A DNA stretch of 64,000 bases, taken from NCBI GenBank assembly GCA_007361935.1, contig CP041667.1:1392501-1456500 (forward strand), read 5' to 3'. Under the pieces are notes generated by a model. It was not told the origin of the DNA. It did not search any database and saw only the letters and a program-made list of their open reading frames with translations. Below, piece after piece: positions 17,078 to 24,689 of this stretch; positions within the stretch are counted from its first letter, which is position 1; each line of letters begins with the position of its first letter. The translations under genes were made by a program, and so were the position numbers. Origin of the DNA: Lachnospiraceae bacterium KGMB03038 (GTDB taxonomy: Bacteria; Bacillota; Clostridia; Lachnospirales; Lachnospiraceae).

Positions 17078-17110
17078 AGGATCAGGTCCTGCAAAGGGTC
17101 TGATCCTTTT
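17078..17110 (+). terminator. Intrinsic terminator
   Basis: GGATCAG (17079-17085) pairs with CTGATCC (17100-17106), with inner CC/GG pairing, then TTTT. Confidence 0.8.
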
Positions 17111-17163
17111 CGCGGTTTTTGGATGCTGTTGAGATATGGAGAGGAAGGGAAGAGAAGAGACAG

Positions 17164-17868
17164 ATGGGTTATAAACAGGCGTTTAAAAAAGCGTTCCCCT
17201 ATACCATACCGGTTCTGACCGGATACTTATTTATTGGGATCGCATTCGGCGTGATGTTCGCGGAAAAGGGATATTCTTTTCTTTGGGCGGTTTTGATGAG
17301 TGTTTTGGTCTACGCCGGATCGGGGCAGTATCTGGCGGTGAATTTTTTCGCGCCAGGCGTGTCGCTTCTGCAGGTGTTTTTCCTTACGCTGATGGTCAAT
17401 GTACGCCATATTTTCTACGGGATCTCCCTGCTTGAGAAATTTCACAGTATGGGTGGGAAACGCTGGTACATGATCTTTGGATTGACGGACGAGACCTATT
17501 CTCTTTTGTGTACTACAAAAGTACCGGAGGGAGTGGAAGAGGATAAATTTTTATTTGCGATCTCGCTCATGAATCAGTCCTACTGGGTCATTGGGTCTGC
17601 CATTGGAGGCTTAGCGGGGGCTATGCTTCCGGTCAACTCGGAAGGAATTGATTTTGCCATGACGGCGTTGTTTGTGGTGATCTTTGTGGAACAGTGGTTT
17701 GAGAAAAAGAACCGTCTTCCGGAGATGATCGGAGTGGCGGCGGCTTTTGTATGTTTACAGATCTTTGGAGCGGACGGGTTTGTGCTCCCTTCCATGCTTC
17801 TGATCGTGCTGGTTCTTTTTGTTGGAAAGACCAGAATGGAAAGGCAGGTGGATGAAGCATGCCAGTAA
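17164..17868 (+). CDS. azlC: AzlC family branched-chain amino acid exporter, large subunit
   Basis: 234 residues, membrane protein with about six to seven helices. It has the AzlC features FKKAFPYTIPVLTGYLF, GIAFGVMFAEKGY and AGSGQYLAVNF, and an MVNVRHIFYG motif. In B. subtilis and E. coli (YgaZ) this protein exports branched-chain amino acids together with a small partner. The partner azlD overlaps it by ten bases. Start at 17164; an upstream TTG (17119) lacks a ribosome site. Confidence 0.9.
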   Translation: MGYKQAFKKAFPYTIPVLTGYLFIGIAFGVMFAEKGYSFLWAVLMSVLVYAGSGQYLAVNFFAPGVSLLQVFFLTLMVNVRHIFYGISLLEKFHSMGGKRWYMIFGLTDETYSLLCTTKVPEGVEEDKFLFAISLMNQSYWVIGSAIGGLAGAMLPVNSEGIDFAMTALFVVIFVEQWFEKKNRLPEMIGVAAAFVCLQIFGADGFVLPSMLLIVLVLFVGKTRMERQVDEACQ

Positions 17869-18191
17869 GTGTGGGAATGTCTCTTTTGATCATTCTGGTT
17901 GTGGCGCTTACCACTTTTGGCACCAGAGTAGTCCCTTTTTTGATCTTCCCCAAGGGGAAAGAAGTGCCGCCGGTGATCCAATATCTGGGAAAAGTGCTGA
18001 CTCCCGCGGTCATCGGGCTTTTGGTGGTCTATTGTCTGAGAGAAACGCCGGTGCTCGCGGCGCCTTACGGGATTCCGGAAGCCTCCGCGGTAGCGGTCAC
18101 GGCGATCCTGCATGTATGGAAGAGGAATAATCTTTTGAGTATTGGTGTGGGAACCGTGCTCTATATGTTTTTGATCCAGGTTGTTTTTTGA
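17859..18191 (+). CDS. azlD: AzlD family branched-chain amino acid exporter, small subunit
   Basis: 110 residues, four predicted membrane helices. The TFGTRVVPFLIF motif near the N-terminus and the C-terminal WKRNNLLSIGVGTVLYMFL helix are AzlD/YgaH hallmarks. It starts inside the last codons of azlC (ten-base overlap), implying coupled translation and a two-subunit transporter. Export of valine, leucine or isoleucine would relieve the signal sensed by CodY. Confidence 0.9.
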   Translation: MPVSVGMSLLIILVVALTTFGTRVVPFLIFPKGKEVPPVIQYLGKVLTPAVIGLLVVYCLRETPVLAAPYGIPEASAVAVTAILHVWKRNNLLSIGVGTVLYMFLIQVVF

Positions 18192-18230
18192 GTTTTAAAA
18201 TCTGATTTAATTGTTTTGTCATGGTTTCAT

Positions 18231-18252
18231 CACAATTTGAACACAATTGAAA
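18231..18252 (+). promoter_or_regulatory. Tandem 11-bp repeat upstream of htrA
   Basis: CACAATTTGAA (18231-18241) is followed directly by CACAATTGAAA (18242-18252). The 11-bp pitch is that of OmpR-family response regulator sites. A poor -10 (TATGTA, 18265-18270) follows. Confidence 0.5.
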
Positions 18253-18325
18253 GTTAAACTACTCTATGTAAACGGAAAAGGATAACTGTCCAAAGCAGGA
18301 CAGATCATGAAGGGAGATAGAGTTT

Positions 18326-19579
18326 ATGGATAACCAATATACGTATTATACACAGAATCAGGGGAATTCCCAGAATTATAGCGAACCAGAGAAGAAACCG
18401 GAGAAAAAGAAGAAAGGTGCTCCCAGGTGGCTGAAAGTAGTCTGCCTGGCATTGATCTTTGGCGTGGTAGCAAGCGCCGCCTTCCAGACCAGCAATATCG
18501 TGGCGGGCAAGATCCTTGGAACGTCCGGAAGATCTTCCGGTGGAAAAACCGTGGAAAGCGCTCAGCTGACCACAAGCTCCGGCGGCACGACGGATTCCAA
18601 TGTGGCAGAGATCGCGCAGAACGCAATGCCCTCGGTCGTTTCTATTACGAATATGAGCGTACAGCAGGTGCAGAATTTCTTTGGCGGAGTGCAGGAACAG
18701 GAAAGTACCAGCGCAGGTTCTGGAATCATTATCTCGCAGACGGATACAGAGCTTCTGATGGTGACCAATAACCATGTGGTAGAGGGGAGCGATACGCTGA
18801 CGGTAACATTCGCGGATGGAGAAAGCGTGGAGGCAAACATCAAAGGAACCGACTCGGCGAAAGACCTTGCTGTGATCGCGGTCAATCTGGACAACATCAA
18901 AGATTCTACCATGGAATCGATCGCGGTGGCTCAACTGGGAGATTCCAGCAAGATCCAGGTAGGCGAGCAGGCGATTGCCATTGGAAACGCGCTTGGGTAC
19001 GGACAATCTGTGACGACAGGGATTATTTCAGCAACGGGCAGAGAGCTGGAAGGGTTTGATATCGGCCTTCTTCAGACAGATGCGGCTATCAATCCCGGCA
19101 ACAGCGGCGGCGCCCTTCTGAACGCCAACGGTGAAGTGATCGGAATCAATACGGCAAAAGCGGCCAGCACGGAAGTAGAAGGTATGGGATACGCCATCCC
19201 GATTTCTGAGGTCAGCGATGTCATCACCAACCTGATGAACCAGGAAACGAAAGAGAAGGTGGCGGAAGACGAGAGAGGTTATCTTGGAATTGAAGGCGTG
19301 GACGTAACCGCGGACAGCGCCCAGATGTATAATATGCCGGAAGGCGTTTATATCGCGGGTGTGAGCGATGGAGGCGGCGCGCAGAAGGCGGGCCTTACGC
19401 AGGGGTCTGTGATCACCGGGCTGAATGGGACCACCATTGACAGTATGGAGACTCTGCAGGAACAGCTCCAGTATTATGCCGCGGGGACTACGGTAGAAGT
19501 GACAGTCCAGGTTCCGGCAGACGGCGGAAGCTATGAAGAGCAGACAGTGGAAGTTACACTTGGAACAAGCGCGCAGTAG
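18326..19579 (+). CDS. htrA: Membrane-anchored HtrA/DegP-type serine protease
   Basis: 417 residues. The N-terminal 33 residues are cytosolic, then one transmembrane helix (about 36-53) and a Ser/Gly/Thr-rich linker lead to a trypsin-like domain with catalytic H150 (TNNHVV), D180 (SAKDLAVI) and S260 (NPGNSGGALL). A single PDZ domain (about residues 315-410, GYLGIEGV...) ends the protein. It degrades misfolded proteins outside the membrane. GGGAGA lies before the ATG. A CTGTCC/GGACAG hairpin (18286-18303) is in its leader and an 11-bp tandem repeat lies upstream. Confidence 0.94.
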   Translation: MDNQYTYYTQNQGNSQNYSEPEKKPEKKKKGAPRWLKVVCLALIFGVVASAAFQTSNIVAGKILGTSGRSSGGKTVESAQLTTSSGGTTDSNVAEIAQNAMPSVVSITNMSVQQVQNFFGGVQEQESTSAGSGIIISQTDTELLMVTNNHVVEGSDTLTVTFADGESVEANIKGTDSAKDLAVIAVNLDNIKDSTMESIAVAQLGDSSKIQVGEQAIAIGNALGYGQSVTTGIISATGRELEGFDIGLLQTDAAINPGNSGGALLNANGEVIGINTAKAASTEVEGMGYAIPISEVSDVITNLMNQETKEKVAEDERGYLGIEGVDVTADSAQMYNMPEGVYIAGVSDGGGAQKAGLTQGSVITGLNGTTIDSMETLQEQLQYYAAGTTVEVTVQVPADGGSYEEQTVEVTLGTSAQ

Positions 19580-19588
19580 TGTTATAAT
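19560..19588 (+). promoter_or_regulatory. Sigma-A promoter of glyA
   Basis: TTGGAA (19560-19565), 17-base spacer, consensus TATAAT (19583-19588); it spans the htrA stop codon. The leader to glyA is about 95 nt. Confidence 0.75.
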
Positions 19589-19622
19589 ACAATTACACGA
19601 AAATGCTGTGTGTGAGCAGAAA

Positions 19623-19663
19623 GAAAGGACGGCGGCCAGCAGGCGTGCTGTCCTTTCTCTTTG
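19623..19663 (+). terminator. Leader hairpin upstream of glyA (attenuator or htrA terminator)
   Basis: AGAAAGGAC (19623-19631) pairs with GTCCTTTCT (19651-19659), extended inward by four pairs including wobbles; tail CTCTTT. A competing smaller hairpin AGCA-GGCG-TGCT lies inside (19639-19650). It does not match a riboswitch class I know. Confidence 0.55.
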
Positions 19664-19690
19664 CGCAGGATAACAGGAGGTGGAGCTAAT

Positions 19691-20929
19691 ATGTATGATC
19701 TGGATATGATCAGGGAAACAGACCCGGAAGTGGCGGATGCGGTGCAGGCAGAATTTGAGAGGCAGAATTCTCATATTGAACTGATCGCCTCGGAAAACTG
19801 GGTGAGCAAAGCGGTGATGGCGGCGATGGGAAGCATCCTTACTAATAAATACGCGGAAGGATATCCGGGAAAGCGGTATTATGGCGGATGTCAGTGTGTG
19901 GATGTGACAGAAGATCTGGCAAGAGAAAGAGCGAAACAATTATTTGGCTGCGATTATGCCAATGTACAGCCTCATTCCGGCGCGCAGGCTAATCTGGCCG
20001 CTTTTTTCGCGATGCTGGAACCGGGCGACAAGATCCTGGGGATGAACCTGGATCAGGGAGGGCATCTGACCCACGGATCTCCGGTCAACATTTCCGGGAA
20101 ATATTTCCAGACTTCTTTTTATGGAGTGGATGACAGAGGATTTCTGGATTATGACCAGATCAGAGAGACGGCTCTGCGGGAGAAGCCTAAAATGATCATC
20201 GCGGGAGCCAGCGCCTACGCAAGAATCATTGATTTTGAGAAGTTCCGCAAGATCGCGGATGAGGCAGGCGCTTATCTGATGGTGGACATGGCTCATATTG
20301 CGGGGCTGGTAGCGGCGGGGCTTCATCCAAGCCCGATTCCTTATGCCGATGTGGTGACTACAACTACTCATAAAACGCTGAGAGGGCCAAGGGGAGGAAT
20401 GATCCTGGCAAATAAAGAGGCGGCTCTGAAATTCAAGTTTGACAAGGCGGTATTCCCGGGAATCCAGGGGGGACCTTTGGAGCATGTGATCGCGGGGAAG
20501 GCCGTCTGTTTCAAAGAAGCGCTTCAGCCAGAGTTTAAAGAATACCAGAAGCAGATTCTGAAGAATGCCCAGGCGCTGTGCGAAGGGCTGTTAAAAAGAG
20601 GGGTAGACCTTGTGTCCGGCGGCACAGATAACCATCTGATGCTGGTTGACTTAAGCAGAAGAGAAGTAACAGGGAAGGATTTGGAGAAACGTTTGGACGA
20701 AGCCCACATTACCTGCAATAAAAACACGATTCCAAATGAAAAGCGTTCCCCATTTGTCACCAGCGGAGTGCGTCTTGGAACACCGGCGGTGACTACGAGA
20801 GGCATGAAAGAGGAAGACATGGATGTGATCGCGGAAGGGATCGCCCTGGTCATCCAGAGTGAGGATAATGTGGAGAAAGTCAGAGGGCTGGTGAAAACAC
20901 TGACAGAGAAATACCCACTTTTTTCGTAG
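19691..20929 (+). CDS. glyA: Serine hydroxymethyltransferase
   Basis: 412 residues, PLP enzyme converting serine and tetrahydrofolate to glycine and methylene-THF, the main one-carbon source. The motifs IELIASENWVS, YAEGYPGKRYYGG, SGAQAN, MVDMAHIAGLVAAG and TTTHKTLRGPRGG (PLP lysine K228) are intact. Start at 19691 after AGGAGG; an upstream extension is unlikely. It connects to purine synthesis, as does the ZTP-controlled pflB further on. Confidence 0.97.
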   Translation: MYDLDMIRETDPEVADAVQAEFERQNSHIELIASENWVSKAVMAAMGSILTNKYAEGYPGKRYYGGCQCVDVTEDLARERAKQLFGCDYANVQPHSGAQANLAAFFAMLEPGDKILGMNLDQGGHLTHGSPVNISGKYFQTSFYGVDDRGFLDYDQIRETALREKPKMIIAGASAYARIIDFEKFRKIADEAGAYLMVDMAHIAGLVAAGLHPSPIPYADVVTTTTHKTLRGPRGGMILANKEAALKFKFDKAVFPGIQGGPLEHVIAGKAVCFKEALQPEFKEYQKQILKNAQALCEGLLKRGVDLVSGGTDNHLMLVDLSRREVTGKDLEKRLDEAHITCNKNTIPNEKRSPFVTSGVRLGTPAVTTRGMKEEDMDVIAEGIALVIQSEDNVEKVRGLVKTLTEKYPLFS

Positions 20930-20934
20930 AAATT

Positions 20935-20963
20935 TTGCCATTTTTATCTGTGTGTAGTATAAT
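20935..20963 (+). promoter_or_regulatory. Sigma-A promoter of zinc-ribbon gene
   Basis: TTGCCA (20935-20940), 17-base spacer, consensus TATAAT (20958-20963), directly after glyA. Confidence 0.75.
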
Positions 20964-21003
20964 CGACATATAAATTACGTTGAGGAGGAGGCATAAGATA
21001 CCA

Positions 21004-21408
21004 ATGAAGTGTCCGATATGCGGTCAGCAGTTAAGACCAGGGAAAAAGGATCCCAACTATCTGTTGTGCTATCACTGCAAGAAAAAGTTTAAAGCACCAT
21101 CCGGCGCCCAGGAGAATGAGAGGCGCGGTGAGCAGAAGTATTCCAACATCCCGCCCAAGCACGTCCGCCAGAAGAGAGAGGACGAAATGAGAAAAGCATA
21201 TGATGATATGCTTTCCATTGACGATGGCCGGGGGAAAAAGAAGAAATCTCAGCCGCAGCCTAAGAAGACCAGGCGCAGGCAGGAGATTGAAGATGATTAT
21301 TACGATGATTACTATGAGGAGGAGAAACTATCAAAGGCGCCGGTGATCATCCTTGGGATCGCCATCGTTGTTGTGGCTGCCGTGATCGTATATCTGTTGA
21401 TCCGGTAA
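21004..21408 (+). CDS. Zinc-ribbon protein with C-terminal membrane anchor
   Basis: 134 residues. An N-terminal zinc ribbon (CPICG...CYHC, residues 3-25), a basic then acidic low-complexity middle (GRGKKKKSQPQPKKTRRR, then EDDYYDDYYEEE) and a C-terminal transmembrane helix (about 115-133). The anchor places the ribbon in the cytosol. Function unknown; similar zinc-ribbon/tail-anchored proteins are common in Lachnospiraceae. Start at ATG 21004; an in-frame TTG (20980) overlaps the GGAGGAGG ribosome site. Confidence 0.7.
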   Translation: MKCPICGQQLRPGKKDPNYLLCYHCKKKFKAPSGAQENERRGEQKYSNIPPKHVRQKREDEMRKAYDDMLSIDDGRGKKKKSQPQPKKTRRRQEIEDDYYDDYYEEEKLSKAPVIILGIAIVVVAAVIVYLLIR

Positions 21409-21422
21409 AACGAGAAAATAAA

Positions 21423-21465
21423 AAAGCAGGAGACGGACATGTCGCTGTCTGTCTCCTGCTTTCCT
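21423..21465. terminator. Bidirectional terminator between convergent genes
   Basis: 17-bp stem, 21423-21439 with 21446-21462, one G-U pair, 6-base loop. A-rich on the left and T-rich on the right, so it can serve the zinc-ribbon gene and cotJC. Confidence 0.88.
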
Positions 21466-21469
21466 TGGG

Positions 21470-22078
21470 TTACCGGCAGTTTTTGTTATCAAACGCCGGA
21501 TTAAAGGCGTAGAAGTTCCTGCTGTCCAGCTTATCCTGGACGATCCGGAGACCTTCTCCAAAACGCTGGTAATGGACGATCTCCCGTTCCCTTAAGAAGC
21601 GGATAGGATCGCAGATCTCCGGATCTTTGACCAGCCGGAGGATATTGTCGTAAGTTGTGCGGGCTTTTTGCTCCGCGGCCATATCCTCATGCAGGTCGGT
21701 GATGGGATCTCCCTTGGACTGGAAATAAGTGGCGGTCCAGGGCGTGCCGGAGGCGGCTTGGGGCCACAGGGCCAGGGTATGGTCCACATAATATTTTTCA
21801 AAGCCGTATTTCTCGATTTCTTCCGGGGTTAAATCTTTGGTGAGCTGATAGACGATAGCGCAGATCATCTCCATGTGGGCCAGCTCTTCGGTCCCGATAT
21901 CTGTCAGAAGCCCGGTCACTTCTTTATAAGGCATAGTATACCGCTGGGACAGATAGCGCATAGAGGCAGCCAGTTCTCCATCCGGCCCGCCAAACTGGCT
22001 GATGATCACCTGGGCGATCTTGGGATTGGTCTGGGAGATTTTTACAGGATACTGCAGCCGTTTCTCATAATTCCACAT
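21470..22078 (-). CDS. cotJC: Spore coat protein CotJC, manganese-catalase family
   Basis: 202 residues. Ferritin-like four-helix fold of manganese catalases: glutamate/histidine ligands occur in GTEELAHMEM, DMAAEQKART and REREIVHYQRFGE. In B. subtilis CotJC is a spore-coat component needing CotJA. The opening MWNYEKRLQYPVKI is typical. It is last of the cotJABC operon and ends at the bidirectional terminator. Catalase activity is plausible from the ligands but not proven for CotJC in general. Confidence 0.93.
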   Translation of the reverse strand: MWNYEKRLQYPVKISQTNPKIAQVIISQFGGPDGELAASMRYLSQRYTMPYKEVTGLLTDIGTEELAHMEMICAIVYQLTKDLTPEEIEKYGFEKYYVDHTLALWPQAASGTPWTATYFQSKGDPITDLHEDMAAEQKARTTYDNILRLVKDPEICDPIRFLREREIVHYQRFGEGLRIVQDKLDSRNFYAFNPAFDNKNCR

Positions 22079-22081
22079 AAA

Positions 22082-22360
22082 TCAACATCCCCCTTCCTGC
22101 CATGGCCACGGCTCGTTGATCCACATCCATTGGGCCTCGGGCATACATGTGGTATCTGCGGTGTCTATGGTCAGAGGACCGTAACATTTCGCGAATTCTT
22201 TCAAAGCCTGGACCCGCTGATCCTTCATGTCCTGGAAATAATCCAGGGCCTCCCGGCAGTCCGGGTGAGAGTCCAAAAAGAGCCTGGCATCGTCAACGGC
22301 AAAGCTGACTACATTGATCCAGTCTAACATTTCTTTCCTGCTTCTTCTTGCTTCATTCAT
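22082..22360 (-). CDS. cotJB: Spore coat protein CotJB
   Basis: 92 residues, soluble. The segment LDWINVVSFAVDDARLFLDSHPD and the later YFQDMKDQRVQALKEF and WPWQEGGC ending are typical of CotJB. It starts four bases inside cotJA and ends three bases before cotJC, a tightly coupled operon. Confidence 0.9.
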   Translation of the reverse strand: MNEARRSRKEMLDWINVVSFAVDDARLFLDSHPDCREALDYFQDMKDQRVQALKEFAKCYGPLTIDTADTTCMPEAQWMWINEPWPWQEGGC

Positions 22361-22635
22361 CTGCGGCAGCCTCCCATCCCCTGAAATGGTTTGTTTAAAT
22401 CTTCAAATATGGTACCGCGGCAAAATCCCTGCCTCGCATCGCAGAGACTGCCCCACTCCTGCCAGGGAACATAAGCCATGGCAAGGGGCATCCCGGCGAT
22501 CGGGTCTCTTGGGGAGCAGCCCGCATTTTCCGCTCTGTGATTGCGGTTGGGATAAACGGAAGAGGAGGCGGACTGGTTTCGCCCGCATCCGCCCCGCCTT
22601 ATATAATCCTGCGAATGATAGCGGCAATTTGGCAT
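22357..22635 (-). CDS. cotJA: Spore coat associated protein CotJA
   Basis: 92 residues. The C-terminal half carries the CotJA motif MAYVPWQEWGSLCD...FEDLNKPFQG. The N-terminal half is Cys/Arg/Ser/Asn-rich and variable, as is common for coat proteins. AAAGGAGAA precedes the ATG on the minus strand. A sporulation-type promoter lies just upstream. Confidence 0.88.
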   Translation of the reverse strand: MPNCRYHSQDYIRRGGCGRNQSASSSVYPNRNHRAENAGCSPRDPIAGMPLAMAYVPWQEWGSLCDARQGFCRGTIFEDLNKPFQGMGGCRR

Positions 22636-22667
22636 ATCTATTCTCCTTTTAAAAATATTTGCACTAC

Positions 22668-22695
22668 TATAGTATGGAAACTGACGGAAATTGTG
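22668..22695 (-). promoter_or_regulatory. Sigma-E/sigma-K type promoter of cotJABC
   Basis: On the minus strand CATACTATA (22668-22676) fits the sigma-K -10 CATAnnnTA exactly and the sigma-E -10 CATACAHT in 7 of 8. CACA (22692-22695), 15 bases upstream, is a possible sigma-K -35; the sigma-E -35 match is only 5 of 7. Confidence 0.6.
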
Positions 22696-22774
22696 CCGAA
22701 CTGACCGGGATTTTGCGATTGTATTTCAAAAGATTTTGTAATATACTGAAACAATATGGAGGGCGAAAGAAAAG

Positions 22775-24655
22775 ATGTTGAGTAAGGCAGAGAAGGATTA
22801 TCTGATCGAATTGATCGAAAAAGGAGAACAGATCCCGGAAGATTTCCGCTATAAATTATTTCCGGTGAAACACGAAGAATATGAGCTGGCCTATGCAGGC
22901 AAGATGCGAAGAGAAGATCTGTTTGCCAACGACGACGGTTCTTTTCCGGTCCCGCTCCAGGCAGAGCAGATGTTTGGCGGCGCTTGGGAAGAGGAATGGA
23001 GAAACCTGATCGTTTCCGGGGATAATCTGCATTTTTTGAAAACCATATATAAAGACGAAGATCCATTGATCCGCGGGAAAGTAAAAGGAAAGGTGAAATT
23101 GATCTATATTGATCCTCCCTTTGCTACCACCGATGAATTTCAGAACAAAGAAGGGGCCAAAGCCTACAACGATAAGAAAAAAGGGGCCCAGTTTGTAGAA
23201 TTCTTAAGAAGGCGTCTGCTGCTGGCGCGGGAGATCCTGTCCCCGGACGGCAGCATCTATGTCCATCTGGATCAGAAGATGAGCCACTATATCAAGGTGC
23301 TTATGGATGAAATTTTTGGAAAGAATCATTTCCGCAATGAGATCGCCTGGTGTTATACCGGTCCTTCCCAGGCGGGGAATTATTTTCCAAGGAAGCATGA
23401 TACCATCTTGTTTTACAGCAGGACCGCCAATAATGAATTCTTTCCTCCCAGGATCAGCCACAAAAGCGGGGTGCATAATAGCGGGCAGCTGTTTGGGGCT
23501 TCCGCTGAGGGGGAAGGAAAGAAAGAAGAGATGGAAAAGCAGGGGAAAAAGGTAGAGGACTGGTGGGTGGATATCTGGTCCTGCGACCGGTACCGCGGCG
23601 AGCTGGCAGGGTACCCTACCCAGAAGCCGGAAGAATTATTGAAGCGGATCATCCAGGCTTCCACCAAAGAAGGAGATCTGGTGATGGATTTCTTTGCGGG
23701 TTCCGGAACCACCGCGGTGGTGGCGGAGAAACTTTCCCGCCGCTGGATCTTATGCGATGTGGGGAAACTGTCTTACTATGTCTGCCAGAAGCGGCTCTTA
23801 AAAATCGCGGAGGGCAGGAATCTTCTCAGCAAGGCCAAGAATCCCCCAAAATACAAGAAAGATGCCCGGCCGTTCATGACCTGCACATTGGGGACCTATG
23901 ACCTGAAGGCGGCTTTGGATCAGGAATTTGAGAAATATAAGAAATTTGTCTCCGGTCTGTTTGACATTGATCTGGAAGAATACAAGATCGGAGGATATGT
24001 GTTTGACGGCCGTAAAGACGGCTGCCCGGTAATCATTTTCGATTACCAGAGATTCCAGGACGCAGATGTGGACGAAGTCTTTCTGGAGAGTGTGAGCCGC
24101 CATGTGGGCCGGCGGATGGCCGGCGGACGGGTTTATATCGTAGCGCCCAAAAACCGGTTTGATTTTATGACGAATTATGAGGACATAGGCGGGGTCCGTT
24201 ATTATTTCCTGGATATTCCCTACAGTGTGATCCGGGAACTGCACCGGGAGGAGTTCCACAGGTTCCGACAGCCAAGGTCCAAAAGCAAGGTCAACGAGAT
24301 GGAGGACGTGGTAGGGTTTTCCTTCCAGCGGCGTCCGGAAGTGGAGAGTACTGTGGAAACAGAGAATGGAAAGATCCTGCTTACAGTCACAGACTTCCGC
24401 TCGAAAGAGCCCCGGTCAGAGAAGACGGCGGAAGAGAAAAAGATGTCTGGATTTGATTTCCTGGCGGGAATTTTTATTGATGCGGATTATAATGGGAAAG
24501 AATTTATCCTTTCAGACGCTTTCTTTGCGGACGATCTTAAGACAGAGGATGGGACTGTCAGGATCGAGCTGGAGAAACCAAGGGAAGCGAAAGAGATCAT
24601 GGTGATCTACACAGATATCTTCGGAAACGATACAAAGGGAAGGTATGTGCTGTAA
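22775..24655 (+). CDS. mod: Type III restriction-modification, methyltransferase subunit
   Basis: 626 residues. Beta-class N6-adenine methyltransferase: catalytic motif IV DPPF at residues 113-116 (LIYIDPPFATTDEF) precedes the AdoMet motif I FFAGSGTT near residue 306, with target recognition presumably between and after. Mod alone methylates one strand and also guides Res for cleavage. A GGAGGG site lies upstream and the gene reads divergently from cotJABC. No simple-sequence repeat that would give phase variation is visible. The stop is within bases of the res start. Confidence 0.9.
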   Translation: MLSKAEKDYLIELIEKGEQIPEDFRYKLFPVKHEEYELAYAGKMRREDLFANDDGSFPVPLQAEQMFGGAWEEEWRNLIVSGDNLHFLKTIYKDEDPLIRGKVKGKVKLIYIDPPFATTDEFQNKEGAKAYNDKKKGAQFVEFLRRRLLLAREILSPDGSIYVHLDQKMSHYIKVLMDEIFGKNHFRNEIAWCYTGPSQAGNYFPRKHDTILFYSRTANNEFFPPRISHKSGVHNSGQLFGASAEGEGKKEEMEKQGKKVEDWWVDIWSCDRYRGELAGYPTQKPEELLKRIIQASTKEGDLVMDFFAGSGTTAVVAEKLSRRWILCDVGKLSYYVCQKRLLKIAEGRNLLSKAKNPPKYKKDARPFMTCTLGTYDLKAALDQEFEKYKKFVSGLFDIDLEEYKIGGYVFDGRKDGCPVIIFDYQRFQDADVDEVFLESVSRHVGRRMAGGRVYIVAPKNRFDFMTNYEDIGGVRYYFLDIPYSVIRELHREEFHRFRQPRSKSKVNEMEDVVGFSFQRRPEVESTVETENGKILLTVTDFRSKEPRSEKTAEEKKMSGFDFLAGIFIDADYNGKEFILSDAFFADDLKTEDGTVRIELEKPREAKEIMVIYTDIFGNDTKGRYVL

Positions 24656-24689
24656 GGAGCAGAAACAAAAAAGGAGCGTAGCAGGCAGG

